This document shows, in pieces, positions 43,324-52,323 of a stretch of DNA of 64,000 nt (positions within the stretch are counted from its first letter, which is position 1; every line of letters starts with the position of its first letter). The stretch is from NCBI GenBank assembly GCA_002451695.1, contig DKDC01000001.1, positions 11,513-75,512 on the forward strand, in the 5' to 3' direction. The position numbers were made by a program, and so were the translations under genes. This stretch comes from Prevotellaceae bacterium UBA6858 (GTDB lineage: Bacteria; Bacteroidota; Bacteroidia; Bacteroidales; Bacteroidaceae). The notes below the pieces were generated by a model. That model made no database searches. It was not told where the DNA came from and saw only the letters and a program-made list of their open reading frames with translations.

Positions 43324-44049
43324 TTATTTCTTGCATATTATCTGATTGTCGTACTCTAAATCTATCCTGGAATATTTGTTCCAGCCAACCTGCGGCAAAA
43401 CCTGGGAATAAAAAGCCTTTAGCCGCTTAAGTTTCTGCGGAATTCCGCCCGGCTGTCCGATGTAAACCACGTGGTTGCCTATTCTCGGGTAAAGCTCCAC
43501 GTTTCCTGCGGTGTCAACGCTAATCTGCTCTATCTGGCTGTCCCAAAACTTGTCGTATTTCAGCAAACGCCCTATCGGCAAAAGTTTTGAATGGGCGTAC
43601 TGCCTTGATATATGCCCTGTGGCCACAACCAAGTCTGCGGAATAGTGCATATGCGGCATTATCTTCCCCCGGGTGTCCATATAATAATTGTCACCGTTAT
43701 CGCTAATCACCCTCATGACGGGCAGACGCTGCGTCACGGTTACATAAACGCGGTCTCCCGCTGTTTTGTAGCTTGTCGTGTTGTCTATGAAAGGATTCTT
43801 TGCAAGCACCTTCTCAATCTCGGCACAATTAATGCCGTTCATCTTCTTCCCTATCGGATACACCTTTGCCTCTTTGAGTATCGCGCGTATCTCGGAGGGC
43901 GTGATAAACCCCGCCACGTCGCTGTCTTTCACTACCACCTCCACCGCAGCGCAATGCTGCCGCATTTCGGGATTGTTAAGCACAGTAACAGCCAGCCCCA
44001 GATATACGGCAAGGGCGAGCAGCAACAACAACTTCAGCAGGTTCTTCAT
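43324..44049 (-). CDS. ftsQ: Cell division protein FtsQ
   Basis: 241 residues: short cytoplasmic tail, one membrane helix (LLKLLLLLALAVYLGLAV), then a POTRA-like region (AVEVVVKDSDVAGFITPSEIRAILKEAKVYPIG) and the FtsQ beta domain (NPFIDNTTSYKTAGDRVYVTVTQRLPVMRVI ... YMDTRGKIMPH). FtsQ bridges early cytoplasmic and late periplasmic division proteins. Placement between murC (2 bases) and ftsA is the standard order and confirms an otherwise weakly conserved protein. Confidence 0.93.
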   Translation of the reverse strand: MKNLLKLLLLLALAVYLGLAVTVLNNPEMRQHCAAVEVVVKDSDVAGFITPSEIRAILKEAKVYPIGKKMNGINCAEIEKVLAKNPFIDNTTSYKTAGDRVYVTVTQRLPVMRVISDNGDNYYMDTRGKIMPHMHYSADLVVATGHISRQYAHSKLLPIGRLLKYDKFWDSQIEQISVDTAGNVELYPRIGNHVVYIGQPGGIPQKLKRLKAFYSQVLPQVGWNKYSRIDLEYDNQIICKK

Positions 44050-44051
44050 TT

Positions 44052-45431
44052 TCAGCTGCGCGGAAGCAGGATTTTTGTTATTTCGGGAGTCATGTTGTCC
44101 AAATCGCCCGCCCCCAAAATCAGAAGCACGTCAACGTCCATGCTGCGAACAACATCAAGCACCTCGTCCTTGCGTATCAGACGTTTCTTCATGCCGGGAC
44201 GCAAATTATCGTATATCAAACGGCTTGTTACGCCGGGTATAAGGCGTTCACGCGCCGGATAGATTTCGGTAAGCACAACCTCGTCGAGCAAAGAAAGACT
44301 ATTGGCAAAGTCTTTATAAAAATCGCGGGTGCGGGAATAAAGGTGGGGCTGGAATATAGCGGCTATCCTGCGTCCTTTGAACACCTTGCGCACGGAGCTG
44401 ATGCATTGCTCTATTTCTTTGGGATGGTGTGCGTAGTCGCTTATCAGCACAATCTTGTCGGTGTTTATCTTTATGTCGAAGCGGCGTTCCACCCCCGAGA
44501 ACGTACGCATTCCCTCGCGTATGTCCTCTGCCGAAACCCCGGCTATCTGGGCGAGAGCCATTGCCGCCACACCGTTTTCAATGTTAACGTAAACAGGCAC
44601 GCCCAAATCGATGTTGGTAATGTTTCCCAACGGCGAAACCAAGTCAAACATAATCCTGCCGTTGCCAATGCGTATGTTTTCCGCATGGAAATCGCCCGCA
44701 TCCACACCGTAGTCATAAAAGCGCACGCCGTCCTTCAACTGTGGCTTCAGGGCAATGTCCTTGTGCATCACGAGTGCGCCTCCCTTGCGGATAAGCGACG
44801 TGTATTTCTCAAAACTCTCAATATACGCCTCGTGCGTTCCGTATATATCCAAATGGTCGGCATCAACGGCGGTAATCACCGAAGCATACGGCGTGAGCTG
44901 GTGGAACGAGCGGTCGTACTCGTCAGCCTCAATCACGACATAGGGGCTTGAGGAATTAAGCAGGTAGTTTGTGCCGTAGTTCTTGGATATTCCGCCAAGG
45001 AAAGCATTGCAGCCCACATGGCTTTGATGGATTATGTGCGCCGCCATTGTCGAGGTGGTGGTTTTGCCGTGGGTCCCCGCCACACACAGTCCGCGATATG
45101 CGCGTGTGAGTGTTCCGAGAACCTGTGCGCGCTTCACCACGTCATAAGCCATGTTTCTGAAATACCCCAGCACCTTGTTGTCCGCAGGTATTGCCGGCGT
45201 ATATACCACAAGGGTGTTCCTCGGATTTTTGAATTCCGAGGAAATCTCATCGGGGTCATCGTCATACTGCACTTTCGCGCCCTCAGCCTTCAGGCGTTCC
45301 GTGAGCACCGACGGAGTTTTGTCATATCCGCCCACCGGCGTTTCCCTCGACAGGAAATACCGTGCAATTGCGCTCATTCCGATACCGCCGATACCTATAA
45401 AATACACTGCCTTTATATCATTCAAATCCAT
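44052..45431 (-). CDS. murC: UDP-N-acetylmuramate--L-alanine ligase
   Basis: Adds L-alanine to UDP-MurNAc in peptidoglycan synthesis. 459 residues from the ATG at 45431 (MDLNDIKAVYF); an upstream Met at 45482 would overlap murG and precedes non-conserved sequence. Motifs: FIGIGGIGMSAIARYF, ATP loop GTHGKTTT, VIEADEYDRSF, TAVDADHLDIYG, SDYAHHPKEI and FQPHLYSRTRDF. It follows murG by 37 bases and precedes ftsQ by 2. Confidence 0.97.
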   Translation of the reverse strand: MDLNDIKAVYFIGIGGIGMSAIARYFLSRETPVGGYDKTPSVLTERLKAEGAKVQYDDDPDEISSEFKNPRNTLVVYTPAIPADNKVLGYFRNMAYDVVKRAQVLGTLTRAYRGLCVAGTHGKTTTSTMAAHIIHQSHVGCNAFLGGISKNYGTNYLLNSSSPYVVIEADEYDRSFHQLTPYASVITAVDADHLDIYGTHEAYIESFEKYTSLIRKGGALVMHKDIALKPQLKDGVRFYDYGVDAGDFHAENIRIGNGRIMFDLVSPLGNITNIDLGVPVYVNIENGVAAMALAQIAGVSAEDIREGMRTFSGVERRFDIKINTDKIVLISDYAHHPKEIEQCISSVRKVFKGRRIAAIFQPHLYSRTRDFYKDFANSLSLLDEVVLTEIYPARERLIPGVTSRLIYDNLRPGMKKRLIRKDEVLDVVRSMDVDVLLILGAGDLDNMTPEITKILLPRS

Positions 45432-45468
45432 TTCTGTCTCAGTTTTTAGTTTTATTTTAGTTGTTTGT

Positions 45469-46578
45469 TCATTTCCCGGCAAGCGCCATGACTTCCTTCG
45501 CTATTATTTTAGCGGAATCGGGAAGGGCGAGTGCCTTTATGTTTTTGCCGAGGCTTGCCAAAAGCGCGTTGTCCGCCACTGCGTTCAGCGCACGCGGGAT
45601 TAAGGTGCGCACGGCATCCGCGTCCTTCACATAGAGTGCGGCGTCGCGTGTGGTCAGAGCCAAAGTGTTTTTGGTCTGATGATCCTCCGCCACATTGGGC
45701 GACGGAACGAGTATCGCCGGCTTGCCCAAAAGCTGCAGCTCCGAAATGCTGCCCGCCCCCGAACGCGACACAACCAAGTCGGCAGCGCGGTAAGCCACCG
45801 CCATGTCCGAGATGAACTCCAGCACGGCAAGGTTTTCGGGCTTGCCTCTCTTTGCAAGCTCCTCCTGCACCGATGCGCTGTAATACTTTCCTGTCTGCCA
45901 CACAAACTGCGCATCGCTCTGCTTTATCAGCACCAAGTTGTTCAGCACAGCCTCATTCATGGTTCTCGCGCCCAGGCTGCCGCCTATAATCAGTATGGTT
46001 TTCTTTGCCGGGTCGAGACCGAAAGTCTTTACGGCATCCTCACGGCTCACTTTGCAATCGAGCAGGTTCTGCCTCACAGGGTTTCCCGTCAGGATTATCT
46101 TGTCCTTAGGGAAAAAGCGTTCCATTCCGTCGTATGCCACGCATATCCTGTCGGCTTTTTTCGCGAGCAGCTTGTTTGTTACGCCCGCATAGGAGTTTTG
46201 CTCCTGTATAAGCGTGGGTATGCCCATAGCCTGCGCCTCATCAAGCGTGGGTCCGCTGGCATAGCCTCCCACCCCGACGGCAACCATTGGGCGGAAATCC
46301 TTTATTATGCGCTTCGCCAAGCTGCGGCTGCGCATTATCTTGAAAAGTGTCTTTATGTTGTTAAGAATGTGCTTTCTGTCAAAACCGCAAATCGGCAGTC
46401 CCTTTATCTCATATCCCGCTGCCGGCACACGCTGCATCTCCATTCGCCCCTCAGCCCCCACAAACAAAATTCTTGCATCGGGACACAAATCCCTCAGGGC
46501 GTTGGCTATCGAGACAGCCGGGAATATATGCCCCCCCGTACCGCCGCCGCTTATTATAACCCTTAATTCCTTATCCAT
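45469..46578 (-). CDS. murG: UDP-GlcNAc--lipid I N-acetylglucosaminyltransferase
   Basis: Converts lipid I to lipid II on the inner face of the membrane. 369 residues. GT28 motifs: SGGGTGGHIFPAVS (10-23), VGVGGYASGPTL, PTLIQEQNSYAGVTNK, IIGGSLGARTMNEAV, and the donor-site DLVVSRSGAGSISELQLLGKPAILVPSP. It is the first gene of the local cluster: no ftsW, murD, mraY or murE precede it, and its own -7 box lies 60 bases upstream. Confidence 0.97.
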   Translation of the reverse strand: MDKELRVIISGGGTGGHIFPAVSIANALRDLCPDARILFVGAEGRMEMQRVPAAGYEIKGLPICGFDRKHILNNIKTLFKIMRSRSLAKRIIKDFRPMVAVGVGGYASGPTLDEAQAMGIPTLIQEQNSYAGVTNKLLAKKADRICVAYDGMERFFPKDKIILTGNPVRQNLLDCKVSREDAVKTFGLDPAKKTILIIGGSLGARTMNEAVLNNLVLIKQSDAQFVWQTGKYYSASVQEELAKRGKPENLAVLEFISDMAVAYRAADLVVSRSGAGSISELQLLGKPAILVPSPNVAEDHQTKNTLALTTRDAALYVKDADAVRTLIPRALNAVADNALLASLGKNIKALALPDSAKIIAKEVMALAGK

Positions 46579-46637
46579 TATTTTTCAAAGTTTTATTCCG
46601 CTTCCGCATTCCGAAGCACGCACTTTCGCGGATATTG

Positions 46638-46645
46638 CAAAATTA
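46638..46645 (-). promoter_or_regulatory. Probable promoter of the murG-yqeY cluster, -7 box
   Basis: On the minus strand TAATTTTG matches TAnnTTTG, 60 bases before the murG ATG. It implies the division cluster is transcribed from here and not from an upstream mra/mur block. Confidence 0.6.
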
Positions 46646-46687
46646 ATAATAATATTTGCATTACGTGCGAAAACAGACAAAAACTAT

Positions 46688-46729
46688 AAGCCGCATCCCC
46701 CACTATTTTTCCTGCGGGGAACGCGGCTT
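46688..46729 (-). terminator. Possible terminator after the glycerophosphodiesterase gene
   Basis: AAGCCGC and GCGGCTT flank a CCCCGC/GTGGGGG-rich interior; on the minus strand the stem is followed by ATAGTTTTTG. Confidence 0.55.
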
Positions 46730-46748
46730 TGTTATGCCGTTACGGAAG

Positions 46749-47504
46749 TTATTTCACTACGCCCTCGCAAACCACAGGCTGGTTGGTTGTGATGTAGTCA
46801 ACGCCTGCGTCCACGAGTTCCTTCATTTGCTTAGGGTCGTCAACAGTCCAAATGTTAACCTTCAGTCCCAGTTTGTGAGCCTCGCCTATCCAGTCCCAAT
46901 GCTTTTTGATGTGCCCCCAAGAATAGTCCAGGCCGGCGGCCCCCATCTCTTTAAGCTGGCGCGGCGAAAGTTCTCCGTTGAGATAGTAAACCTCGGTGCC
47001 TTTTGGGACTTCGGAAAGCAGTTTTACCATTGCAGGGAGGGAGAAAGTGATATAGGTTACGCGCTTGGTCAGCTTGTATTCCTTGAACAGCTTCAAGGTC
47101 TGCTCCACACACTTCAGGGTACGCGCCACGTCCTTGTGCGGCTTTATCTCGCATACAAGCTGCGTCTTCAGCTTCTTGCCAAGCGCGAGATACTCCTGCA
47201 ACGTGGGGATTCTCTCACCGTTGGCAAGGGGGTGCTTCATAAGCTCGTCATAAGTCGCGTCCTCAATGATGAGGTCCTTCACATTGGCATCGTGGTGAAC
47301 CACAATCTTGTTGTCCTTCGTAAGCCAAATGTCAAACTCACTGCCGTAGCACTTCACGGAATCCGCCTTGGCGAGCGCGGCCAGACTGTTCTGCGCCGAG
47401 CCTTCGGTTGTCCAAAAGCCGCGATGAGCCACAACTTTTGTCTGCGCCACGGCAAAACCCGCCACCAAAAGCGACAGCGAAACTGCCAATACTCTATTTT
47501 TCAT
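46749..47504 (-). CDS. Secreted glycerophosphodiester phosphodiesterase
   Basis: 251 residues with signal peptide (RVLAVSLSLLVAGFAVAQ), so periplasmic. The GDPD barrel motifs are VVAHRGFW (His27, Arg28), GSEFDIWLTKDNKIVVHHD (Glu and Asp metal ligands, His-Asp pair), LVCEIKPHKD and LKVNIWTVDDPKQM near the end. It hydrolyses glycerophosphodiesters to glycerol-3-phosphate and an alcohol, recycling phospholipid head groups; the natural substrate is not determinable. Single gene with its own -7 box. Confidence 0.93.
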   Translation of the reverse strand: MKNRVLAVSLSLLVAGFAVAQTKVVAHRGFWTTEGSAQNSLAALAKADSVKCYGSEFDIWLTKDNKIVVHHDANVKDLIIEDATYDELMKHPLANGERIPTLQEYLALGKKLKTQLVCEIKPHKDVARTLKCVEQTLKLFKEYKLTKRVTYITFSLPAMVKLLSEVPKGTEVYYLNGELSPRQLKEMGAAGLDYSWGHIKKHWDWIGEAHKLGLKVNIWTVDDPKQMKELVDAGVDYITTNQPVVCEGVVK

Positions 47505-47526
47505 TCCTTATAGTTTTTAGTTACGG

Positions 47527-47534
47527 CAAAAGTA
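47527..47534 (-). promoter_or_regulatory. Probable promoter of the glycerophosphodiesterase gene, -7 box
   Basis: On the minus strand TACTTTTG matches TAnnTTTG, 23 bases before the ATG. Confidence 0.55.
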
Positions 47535-47671
47535 ACCATTTTTGCTTGAACATCCAAAACTGCAAATCCTTTGTTTTGACAATAATTCCGGCTGAAACAC
47601 AGCATTTTTCACAACCCATTGGTTTGCAAAACCATACCCACAATTTAGCCGATATTGTAAGTTTTTGTTTT

Positions 47672-47940
47672 TCAAAGGTTTGCAGTTGGCGAAAAAAGGT
47701 CTGATGTAGTTTGGATTATGTCTGATGTAATTTTTTCTACATCGGACATAGTTTTTCCTGCATCAAATGTAGTTATAGCGGTATTGGTTTTGCACCGTTT
47801 GTAGGGGCGTATTGCATTGTCCCATACACCAAACGCACGAGGCACATCGCCACAAAAGCGAGCCAACTCTGTTTTTATGGCAAATCAGCACAATCCGTGC
47901 GTATGCAATAAGCCACTACGGCGGCGCAATTCATTGGTTG
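47672..47940 (+). repeat. Composite intergenic repeat, copy H (long form, GC module degenerate)
   Basis: Flank TTTTTCAAAGGTTTGCAG then GAAAAAAGG. Units start TCTGATGTAG, TCTGATGTAA, TCGGACATAG and TCAAATGTAG at 21-base steps, with the same perfect CTACAT-type junction family. TTTTGCACCGTTTGTAGGGG opens the GC module (47788-), the left hairpin is damaged in its right arm, and the right hairpin survives as GTGCGTATGCAATAAGCC with CTACGGCGGCGCAATT (47901-47938). Rest of 47505-48056: only the GDPD promoter and the tRNA terminator. Confidence 0.82.
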
Positions 47941-48018
47941 GCCTTATATTAGGCATTCACAGAGGCACATTGTTCTAATCAGCCCAAACGGACAAGCACA
48001 TAAAAACTTTGGACTACG

Positions 48019-48049
48019 AAAAAAGGAACTTCGCAATGAAGTTCCTTTT
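48019..48049 (-). terminator. Terminator after tRNA-Cys
   Basis: AAAAGGAACTT pairs with AAGTTCCTTTT around a 7-base loop; on the minus strand a T-run follows. Confidence 0.85.
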
Positions 48050-48056
48050 GATTTTG

Positions 48057-48127
48057 AGGTGCCAAGCAGATTCGAACTGCTGTACACGGTTTTGCAGACC
48101 GTTACCTAGCCACTCGGTCATGGCACC
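48057..48127 (-). tRNA. tRNA-Cys (GCA)
   Basis: 71 nt on the minus strand. Acceptor GGTGCCA pairs with TGGCACC, and the discriminator is U, the base favoured by cysteinyl-tRNA synthetase. The anticodon loop TGCAAAA gives anticodon GCA. The T arm contains AGTTCGAATCT. No encoded CCA. Confidence 0.95.
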
Positions 48128-48184
48128 GTTGTGTTGTTTGCGGATGCAAAAGTAAGAAATTAAGCCGAAACAGCCAAACGCCGC

Positions 48185-48790
48185 CTAAAATTTCTTTCCT
48201 GCAAATATCATTTTAGCCGTGAGGAGAATGATTTTCATATCCCCCCAAAGCGAGCGCGTCCTCAAATACTCAAGATCCATGTTGAGGCGTTGCAGCATTT
48301 TCTCCATTGTGTCGGTATATCCGTTGAAGAGCGTCGCCATCGACGTAAGCCCCGGGCGCATCAGGTATATAAAGCGATACCTTGCGTCGCGTTCCATTAT
48401 CTTGTCGATGAAAATCTTCCTTTCGGGGCGCGGGCCGACTATGCTCATGTCGCCCTTCAGCACATTAAGGAGCTGCGGAAGTTCGTCAAGGTGGTGAATG
48501 CGCAGGAACTTGCTGAAGCCGGTAACGTGCGCCTTGTCCTCGCATGGCGTGAGCCGCGGGCCGTTGTCCTCAAAGCCCTCGCTCAATGTGCGGAACTTGT
48601 AAATCATAAACGGTTTGCCGCCAAGCCCTATACGCTCCTGCCTGAAAATGACGCTGCCTTTTTCGGTCAGTTTCAGCCTCAACGCTATATACAAGTACAG
48701 CGGCGTTGACAAAAGCATGACCACCGCCGCCCCGACAAAGTCGCACAGTCGCTTCACCGCCTTTGCCGGAGCGCACATATTGTCAGCCAT
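48185..48790 (-). CDS. Bacterial sugar transferase (priming glycosyltransferase)
   Basis: 201 residues from the ATG at 48790; an upstream Met at 48946 or a GTG between them would add 16-52 residues, so the start is uncertain. One N-terminal membrane segment (FVGAAVVMLLSTPLYLYIALRL) is followed by the catalytic polyprenyl-phosphate phosphoglycosyltransferase core: VIFRQERIGLGGKPFMIYKF, HHLDELPQLLNVLKGDMSIV with the Asp-Glu pair, then GPRPER, and RPGLTSMATL. Such enzymes load the first sugar-phosphate on undecaprenyl phosphate for capsule or O-antigen. It lies 110 bases after the DUF4836 gene; there is no polysaccharide cluster nearby. Confidence 0.9.
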   Translation of the reverse strand: MADNMCAPAKAVKRLCDFVGAAVVMLLSTPLYLYIALRLKLTEKGSVIFRQERIGLGGKPFMIYKFRTLSEGFEDNGPRLTPCEDKAHVTGFSKFLRIHHLDELPQLLNVLKGDMSIVGPRPERKIFIDKIMERDARYRFIYLMRPGLTSMATLFNGYTDTMEKMLQRLNMDLEYLRTRSLWGDMKIILLTAKMIFAGKKF

Positions 48791-48900
48791 TTCGGCAGGT
48801 GCGCTGCCAGTTTCAATTGTTTTTATATTTTGCACTCTCTCAGATATCCCTTTTAATAATATATAACTTTGCGTTAATCTTTTTATTGTGCCGCCGCCGG

Positions 48901-50268
48901 TTATTTGGGGTGCTTTATCGGTTCCAGCACTATCTCGGAACGCCATGCGTCATGCGCGGAATAAACCACCGTGGCATATTTGTTCAACAGCCCATGCAAT
49001 TTTCCGCCAAACAGCCCTTCGACAAACGGTGTATGCGCAATGGAGCGCGGAAAGGCTTTTGCATAGCACAATCTGCCTTTTGTATCATGGGGAAAAACAA
49101 GCGGCACGCCTTCTGCGGCTTTTCCCCCCGCCTTTGCGCCGTAACGGCACAAAAGCCGTCCGTCCTTCCTCACGCCAAACTCAAAACTTTTTCCGTTGAG
49201 TGAGCACTTGTAGCCTCCGTCCGAAGTCCTCTCCGGCTTGCCTTGGGGGTTGTCCTTTTTCCATTGGGAAATGCCGTCAAGAAACGAGGCATCCTTTATT
49301 TCCGCCACAAGCGAAAAATTCATGCCGCCTTTTCCGTCAATGCCGTCAAGCGACAAGAGCGCGTCGCCGTCAATGCCGCCGATTATTTTTCCGAAATCCG
49401 CCACAACATTCATTGCCGCCCAAAATCCTTTTGCCGACCTGTCGGCACGGAGTCGTTCGGCGAGTTTCCTTCCGTCAATGCCCATAAACGCATAAGCCAT
49501 TGAGCCGCCCGTCAGCCGCTCCCCATCCATTCCGCCCCTATACGGTTTCAGCCCGGACGGCTTCGGCAATTCGCCGCCATCCGCCGCCGTCAGCTCGTTC
49601 TTCATTACAATTTTCCCGCCCGCGCCAAACGAACAGGAAGATTCAAGCAAAACGGAATCCGCGTCAGCCTCTCCCAAAACTTGCAGGGACAGCATGGTGC
49701 GCAATACGGACGGCAAGGACGAAAGCCGCGCCACGAGTTTTGCGCCGCCCGGCATTTTCTCCAGTCTGCCAAACAAATCGCTGCTACCAATGCCGCCGCC
49801 GCTTTTGAACATCGCACTCACCGTGCGGCGCATGAAAGACTGCTCTCCCGCCACCACAGGCCCGATGACAAGCAGCGCACCGCCGTTCCACGCCATCTGC
49901 CAATTTGATTTCCACACCGCCCAATGCAACCCCGAACTGTTGTCCCTCTGCGAAAATTCCTTGGATGCCGAAACCGCATCCAGCACATCCTTTTCATCGT
50001 CCACCGCCACAACCACGCCATAATAGCCGCCCGGCGAAACGAAAGCGTAAGCCGGCTGCGTAAGGTCTATCCCGGACGTGAACGGCAGCACATTCTTCAT
50101 GCCATTCAAGCCACTTTCCGTTTCCGCCGCTATCTGCGCAAAATCAAGCGAGGCTACAGCCGGCGACGACTCGGGGATTATGTCGTAATAAGCCTTGCCG
50201 CACGACGACAACGCCATGGCAAGCGCCACGGCAAACACACTTTTGAAAAACTTGCGCATTGTGTTCAT
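48901..50268 (-). CDS. DUF4836 family lipoprotein
   Basis: 455 residues from the ATG at 50268, which overlaps the rsmE stop as ATGA. The lipoprotein signal MRKFFKSVFAVALAMALSSCG puts a lipidated Cys at the N-terminus. Body: IPESSPAVASLDFAQIAAETE, AYAFVSPGGYYGVVVAVDDEKD, then repeated FSLVAEIKD / GKSFEFGVRKDGRLLCRYG segments typical of DUF4836, a Bacteroidota envelope family of unknown function. An internal region is rich in Gly/Lys. Co-transcribed with the methyltransferase rsmE, probably for convenience only. Confidence 0.85.
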   Translation of the reverse strand: MNTMRKFFKSVFAVALAMALSSCGKAYYDIIPESSPAVASLDFAQIAAETESGLNGMKNVLPFTSGIDLTQPAYAFVSPGGYYGVVVAVDDEKDVLDAVSASKEFSQRDNSSGLHWAVWKSNWQMAWNGGALLVIGPVVAGEQSFMRRTVSAMFKSGGGIGSSDLFGRLEKMPGGAKLVARLSSLPSVLRTMLSLQVLGEADADSVLLESSCSFGAGGKIVMKNELTAADGGELPKPSGLKPYRGGMDGERLTGGSMAYAFMGIDGRKLAERLRADRSAKGFWAAMNVVADFGKIIGGIDGDALLSLDGIDGKGGMNFSLVAEIKDASFLDGISQWKKDNPQGKPERTSDGGYKCSLNGKSFEFGVRKDGRLLCRYGAKAGGKAAEGVPLVFPHDTKGRLCYAKAFPRSIAHTPFVEGLFGGKLHGLLNKYATVVYSAHDAWRSEIVLEPIKHPK

Positions 50269-51035
50269 TCCAATGCCCATGACATTTTGGAGTTTTTCAA
50301 GTTCATCAGCATAACGGAGTACAGTGCCGCCGTTTCCGTGCGCAGACGGCTCTCGCCCAAACTCACGGGAATAAAGCCGTTGCGTATTGCCTGTTCCACC
50401 TCTTCGGGGGCGAAATCCCCTTCCGGACCAATGACCACCGTCTTTCCGCCGCCGCCCATCACCGCCGGCAAGTAGCAGCGCGGCGAAGCCACGGTGATTT
50501 CCCCGGAAAGCTCCCGGCAAACCTCCCCGTTAAGACAGTGTGCAATGTATTTCTCACCCGAAATGTCGGGACGCGCAACAAACTCCCCGAAAGGCGCAAG
50601 GGCGTTCACCCTCGGCATTTGCGCCTTTCGGCTCTGCTTCATTGCCGAAACTACGATGCGCTCTATCCTTTCGGGCTTCAAAACCCTGCGCTCCGAAAAG
50701 CGGCAGTCTATAAAGGATATTTCATCAACGCCAATTTCCACGGCTTTCTCCACGAGCCATTCCGTGCGGTCCATGTTCTTTGTAGGGGCTACGGCAATGT
50801 GCAAATGCCCGCTCCACGGGCTTTCCGCCTTCCTCGTGTCCGTAATGCTGTAACTGCACGAGCGCGAAGAAACACCCGACACCTCGGCATCATAAAAGCA
50901 GCCGCAGCCGTCGGTTATGACAATGCGGTCGCCCACACCCAGGCGCAGCACCTTCACGGCATGGCGCGCCTCCTCATCGGGGAGTTCGCTTTTAACTCCC
51001 GCGTCAGGCACATAGAAATAATGTATTTCTTTCAT
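50265..51035 (-). CDS. rsmE: 16S rRNA (uracil-1498-N3)-methyltransferase
   Basis: Methylates U1498 of 16S rRNA using SAM. 256 residues. N-terminal PUA-like domain (EEARHAVKVLRLGVGDRIVITDGCG), then the SPOUT domain with KNMDRTEWLVEKAVEIGVDEI, RMVVSAMKQSRKAQMPRV-type segment and knot motif VVIGPEGDFAPEEVEQAI plus VSLGESRLRTETAALYSVML. The stop overlaps the DUF4836 start codon. Confidence 0.96.
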   Translation of the reverse strand: MKEIHYFYVPDAGVKSELPDEEARHAVKVLRLGVGDRIVITDGCGCFYDAEVSGVSSRSCSYSITDTRKAESPWSGHLHIAVAPTKNMDRTEWLVEKAVEIGVDEISFIDCRFSERRVLKPERIERIVVSAMKQSRKAQMPRVNALAPFGEFVARPDISGEKYIAHCLNGEVCRELSGEITVASPRCYLPAVMGGGGKTVVIGPEGDFAPEEVEQAIRNGFIPVSLGESRLRTETAALYSVMLMNLKNSKMSWALE

Positions 51036-51090
51036 CGCTGCACAAACAATCGTGCAAAGTTACTCAAAACTTTCCTAACCCCGAATACGC

Positions 51091-51122
51091 AAAAAGGGAT
51101 TGGGGCGTAACACCCCAATCCC
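51091..51122 (-). terminator. Terminator after the DnaJ-family gene
   Basis: GGGATTGGGG pairs with CCCCAATCCC around a 7-base loop; the minus strand continues with TTTTT. Confidence 0.88.
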
Positions 51123-51142
51123 CCTATATGCCATTACTGCTT

Positions 51143-51841
51143 TCAGTTGCCGGCAGCCCGCATCTGCTCCAAAAGCTCGCGCTGGCGGTCGTTGAGCGAA
51201 GCCGGCATTGTTACGTTGTAAGTGATTATCAAGTCGCCGTATGTGCCGTCGCCCTTGTCATAGCCTTTGCCTTTAAGGCGCACTTTCGCCCCCTGCTGAG
51301 TGCCGGGCTTTACGCGCAGCCGCAGCTTGGAACTTTGGGTCTGCAGAATAATCTCGCCGCCCAGCAACGCCGTGTACATATCTATGTTTACCGTGGCGTG
51401 GGCATCGGCATCGGACTGTGCGCCAAATCCCGAGCCGCCCATTCCGAACCCGCTGTACGAGCGAGAACTTCTGCGCCTCGCACCGCCGAAAAGCTGCTCG
51501 AAGAAACTTGAGAAACCGCTGCCGCCGCCACCTTCAAACTGGCTGAAGTCAAAGCCGCCGGAAGCAGAAGAATCTCCTCCCCCGCCAAAGCCGCCGGCCT
51601 GCTCATAAGCGTCCGCCTGTTCCCATTTCTCGCCATATTTGTCATATTTCCTGCGCTTTTCCGGGTCGCTCAACACATTGTTGGCCTCGTTCAAAGCCTG
51701 AAACTTGGCCTTCGCCTTGGGGTCGTCAGGATGCAGGTCGGGGTGGAACTGCTTTGCACGGCGCATATAAGCCGCACGAATGTCCTTTTGCGGGGTATCC
51801 TTCGGGATACCCATTATCTTGTAGTAATCTATGAATGCCAT
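51143..51841 (-). CDS. DnaJ/CbpA-family co-chaperone
   Basis: 232 residues. J domain at ~1-70 with the HPD motif (His33-Pro34-Asp35) that stimulates DnaK. A Gly/Ser/Phe-rich linker follows (GGFGGGGDSSASGGFDFSQF). A shortened C-terminal substrate-binding domain (DAHATVNIDMYTALLGGEIILQT ... LRVKPGTQQGAKVRLKGKGYD ... YGDLIITYNVTMP) has no zinc-finger repeats, so it is the CbpA type, shorter than E. coli CbpA (~306). Stands alone between rsmE and a composite repeat. A DNA-binding role like CbpA is possible but unproven. Confidence 0.92.
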   Translation of the reverse strand: MAFIDYYKIMGIPKDTPQKDIRAAYMRRAKQFHPDLHPDDPKAKAKFQALNEANNVLSDPEKRRKYDKYGEKWEQADAYEQAGGFGGGGDSSASGGFDFSQFEGGGGSGFSSFFEQLFGGARRRSSRSYSGFGMGGSGFGAQSDADAHATVNIDMYTALLGGEIILQTQSSKLRLRVKPGTQQGAKVRLKGKGYDKGDGTYGDLIITYNVTMPASLNDRQRELLEQMRAAGN

Positions 51842-51954
51842 ATTTCTTAACTCCTTTCGTATATGCTACAGCAAAAGAAATGCCACAGGAGCAAACAAGG
51901 CAAACAATCTTCGCCCGCCCGCCCCATGCAAGTGCGCGGAACACAACAAACCAA

Positions 51955-52226
51955 CGAACTCCACCGCCGTAGGGGCGTATTGCATACGCCAAATATGCGC
52001 GGATTTGCAATGCTGCAACGGCGGTTTGCGATGCGGTTCATGCAGATGCGTACAGGGCGTATGCAATACGCCCCTACAAATGGCGAAAAACCTTAATCGC
52101 CCATCCTTTCCCAAACACCGCGAAAATTACATTTGAGGAGGAAAAACTACATCGGACGTAGGAAAAATTATTTCAGACATAATCCAAACTACATCAGACC
52201 TTTTTTCTCCCCTGCGCAATGCTTTG
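51955..52226 (-). repeat. Composite intergenic repeat, copy I (complete long form)
   Basis: On the minus strand: flank TTTCAAAGCATTGCG, GAAAAAAGG, then units starting TCTGATGTAG, TCTGAAATAA, TCCGATGTAG and TCAAATGTAA. TTTTTCGCCATTTGTAGGGG leads to a left GC hairpin (52053-52079), ~60 bases including ATGAACCGCATCGCAAACC, and a right hairpin with CCTACGGCGG (51963-51990). The 51842-52323 gap holds nothing else recognisable. Confidence 0.85.
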
Positions 52227-52323
52227 AAAAACAAACCGTTACAAAACACTGCAACAATTTGCCAACTCTTTACAAATCAAAAGATTAGCTTTGGGATGCA
52301 CGAGCGCCATTTGCCCGAACCGG

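Noticed and set aside
45432..45482. Upstream start for murC
   Set aside because: Would overlap murG and add non-conserved residues before the standard MurC N-terminus.
48791..48946. Longer form of the sugar transferase
   Set aside because: Would overlap the DUF4836 stop region and add sequence unlike the family; a GTG start a few codons upstream of 48790 remains possible.
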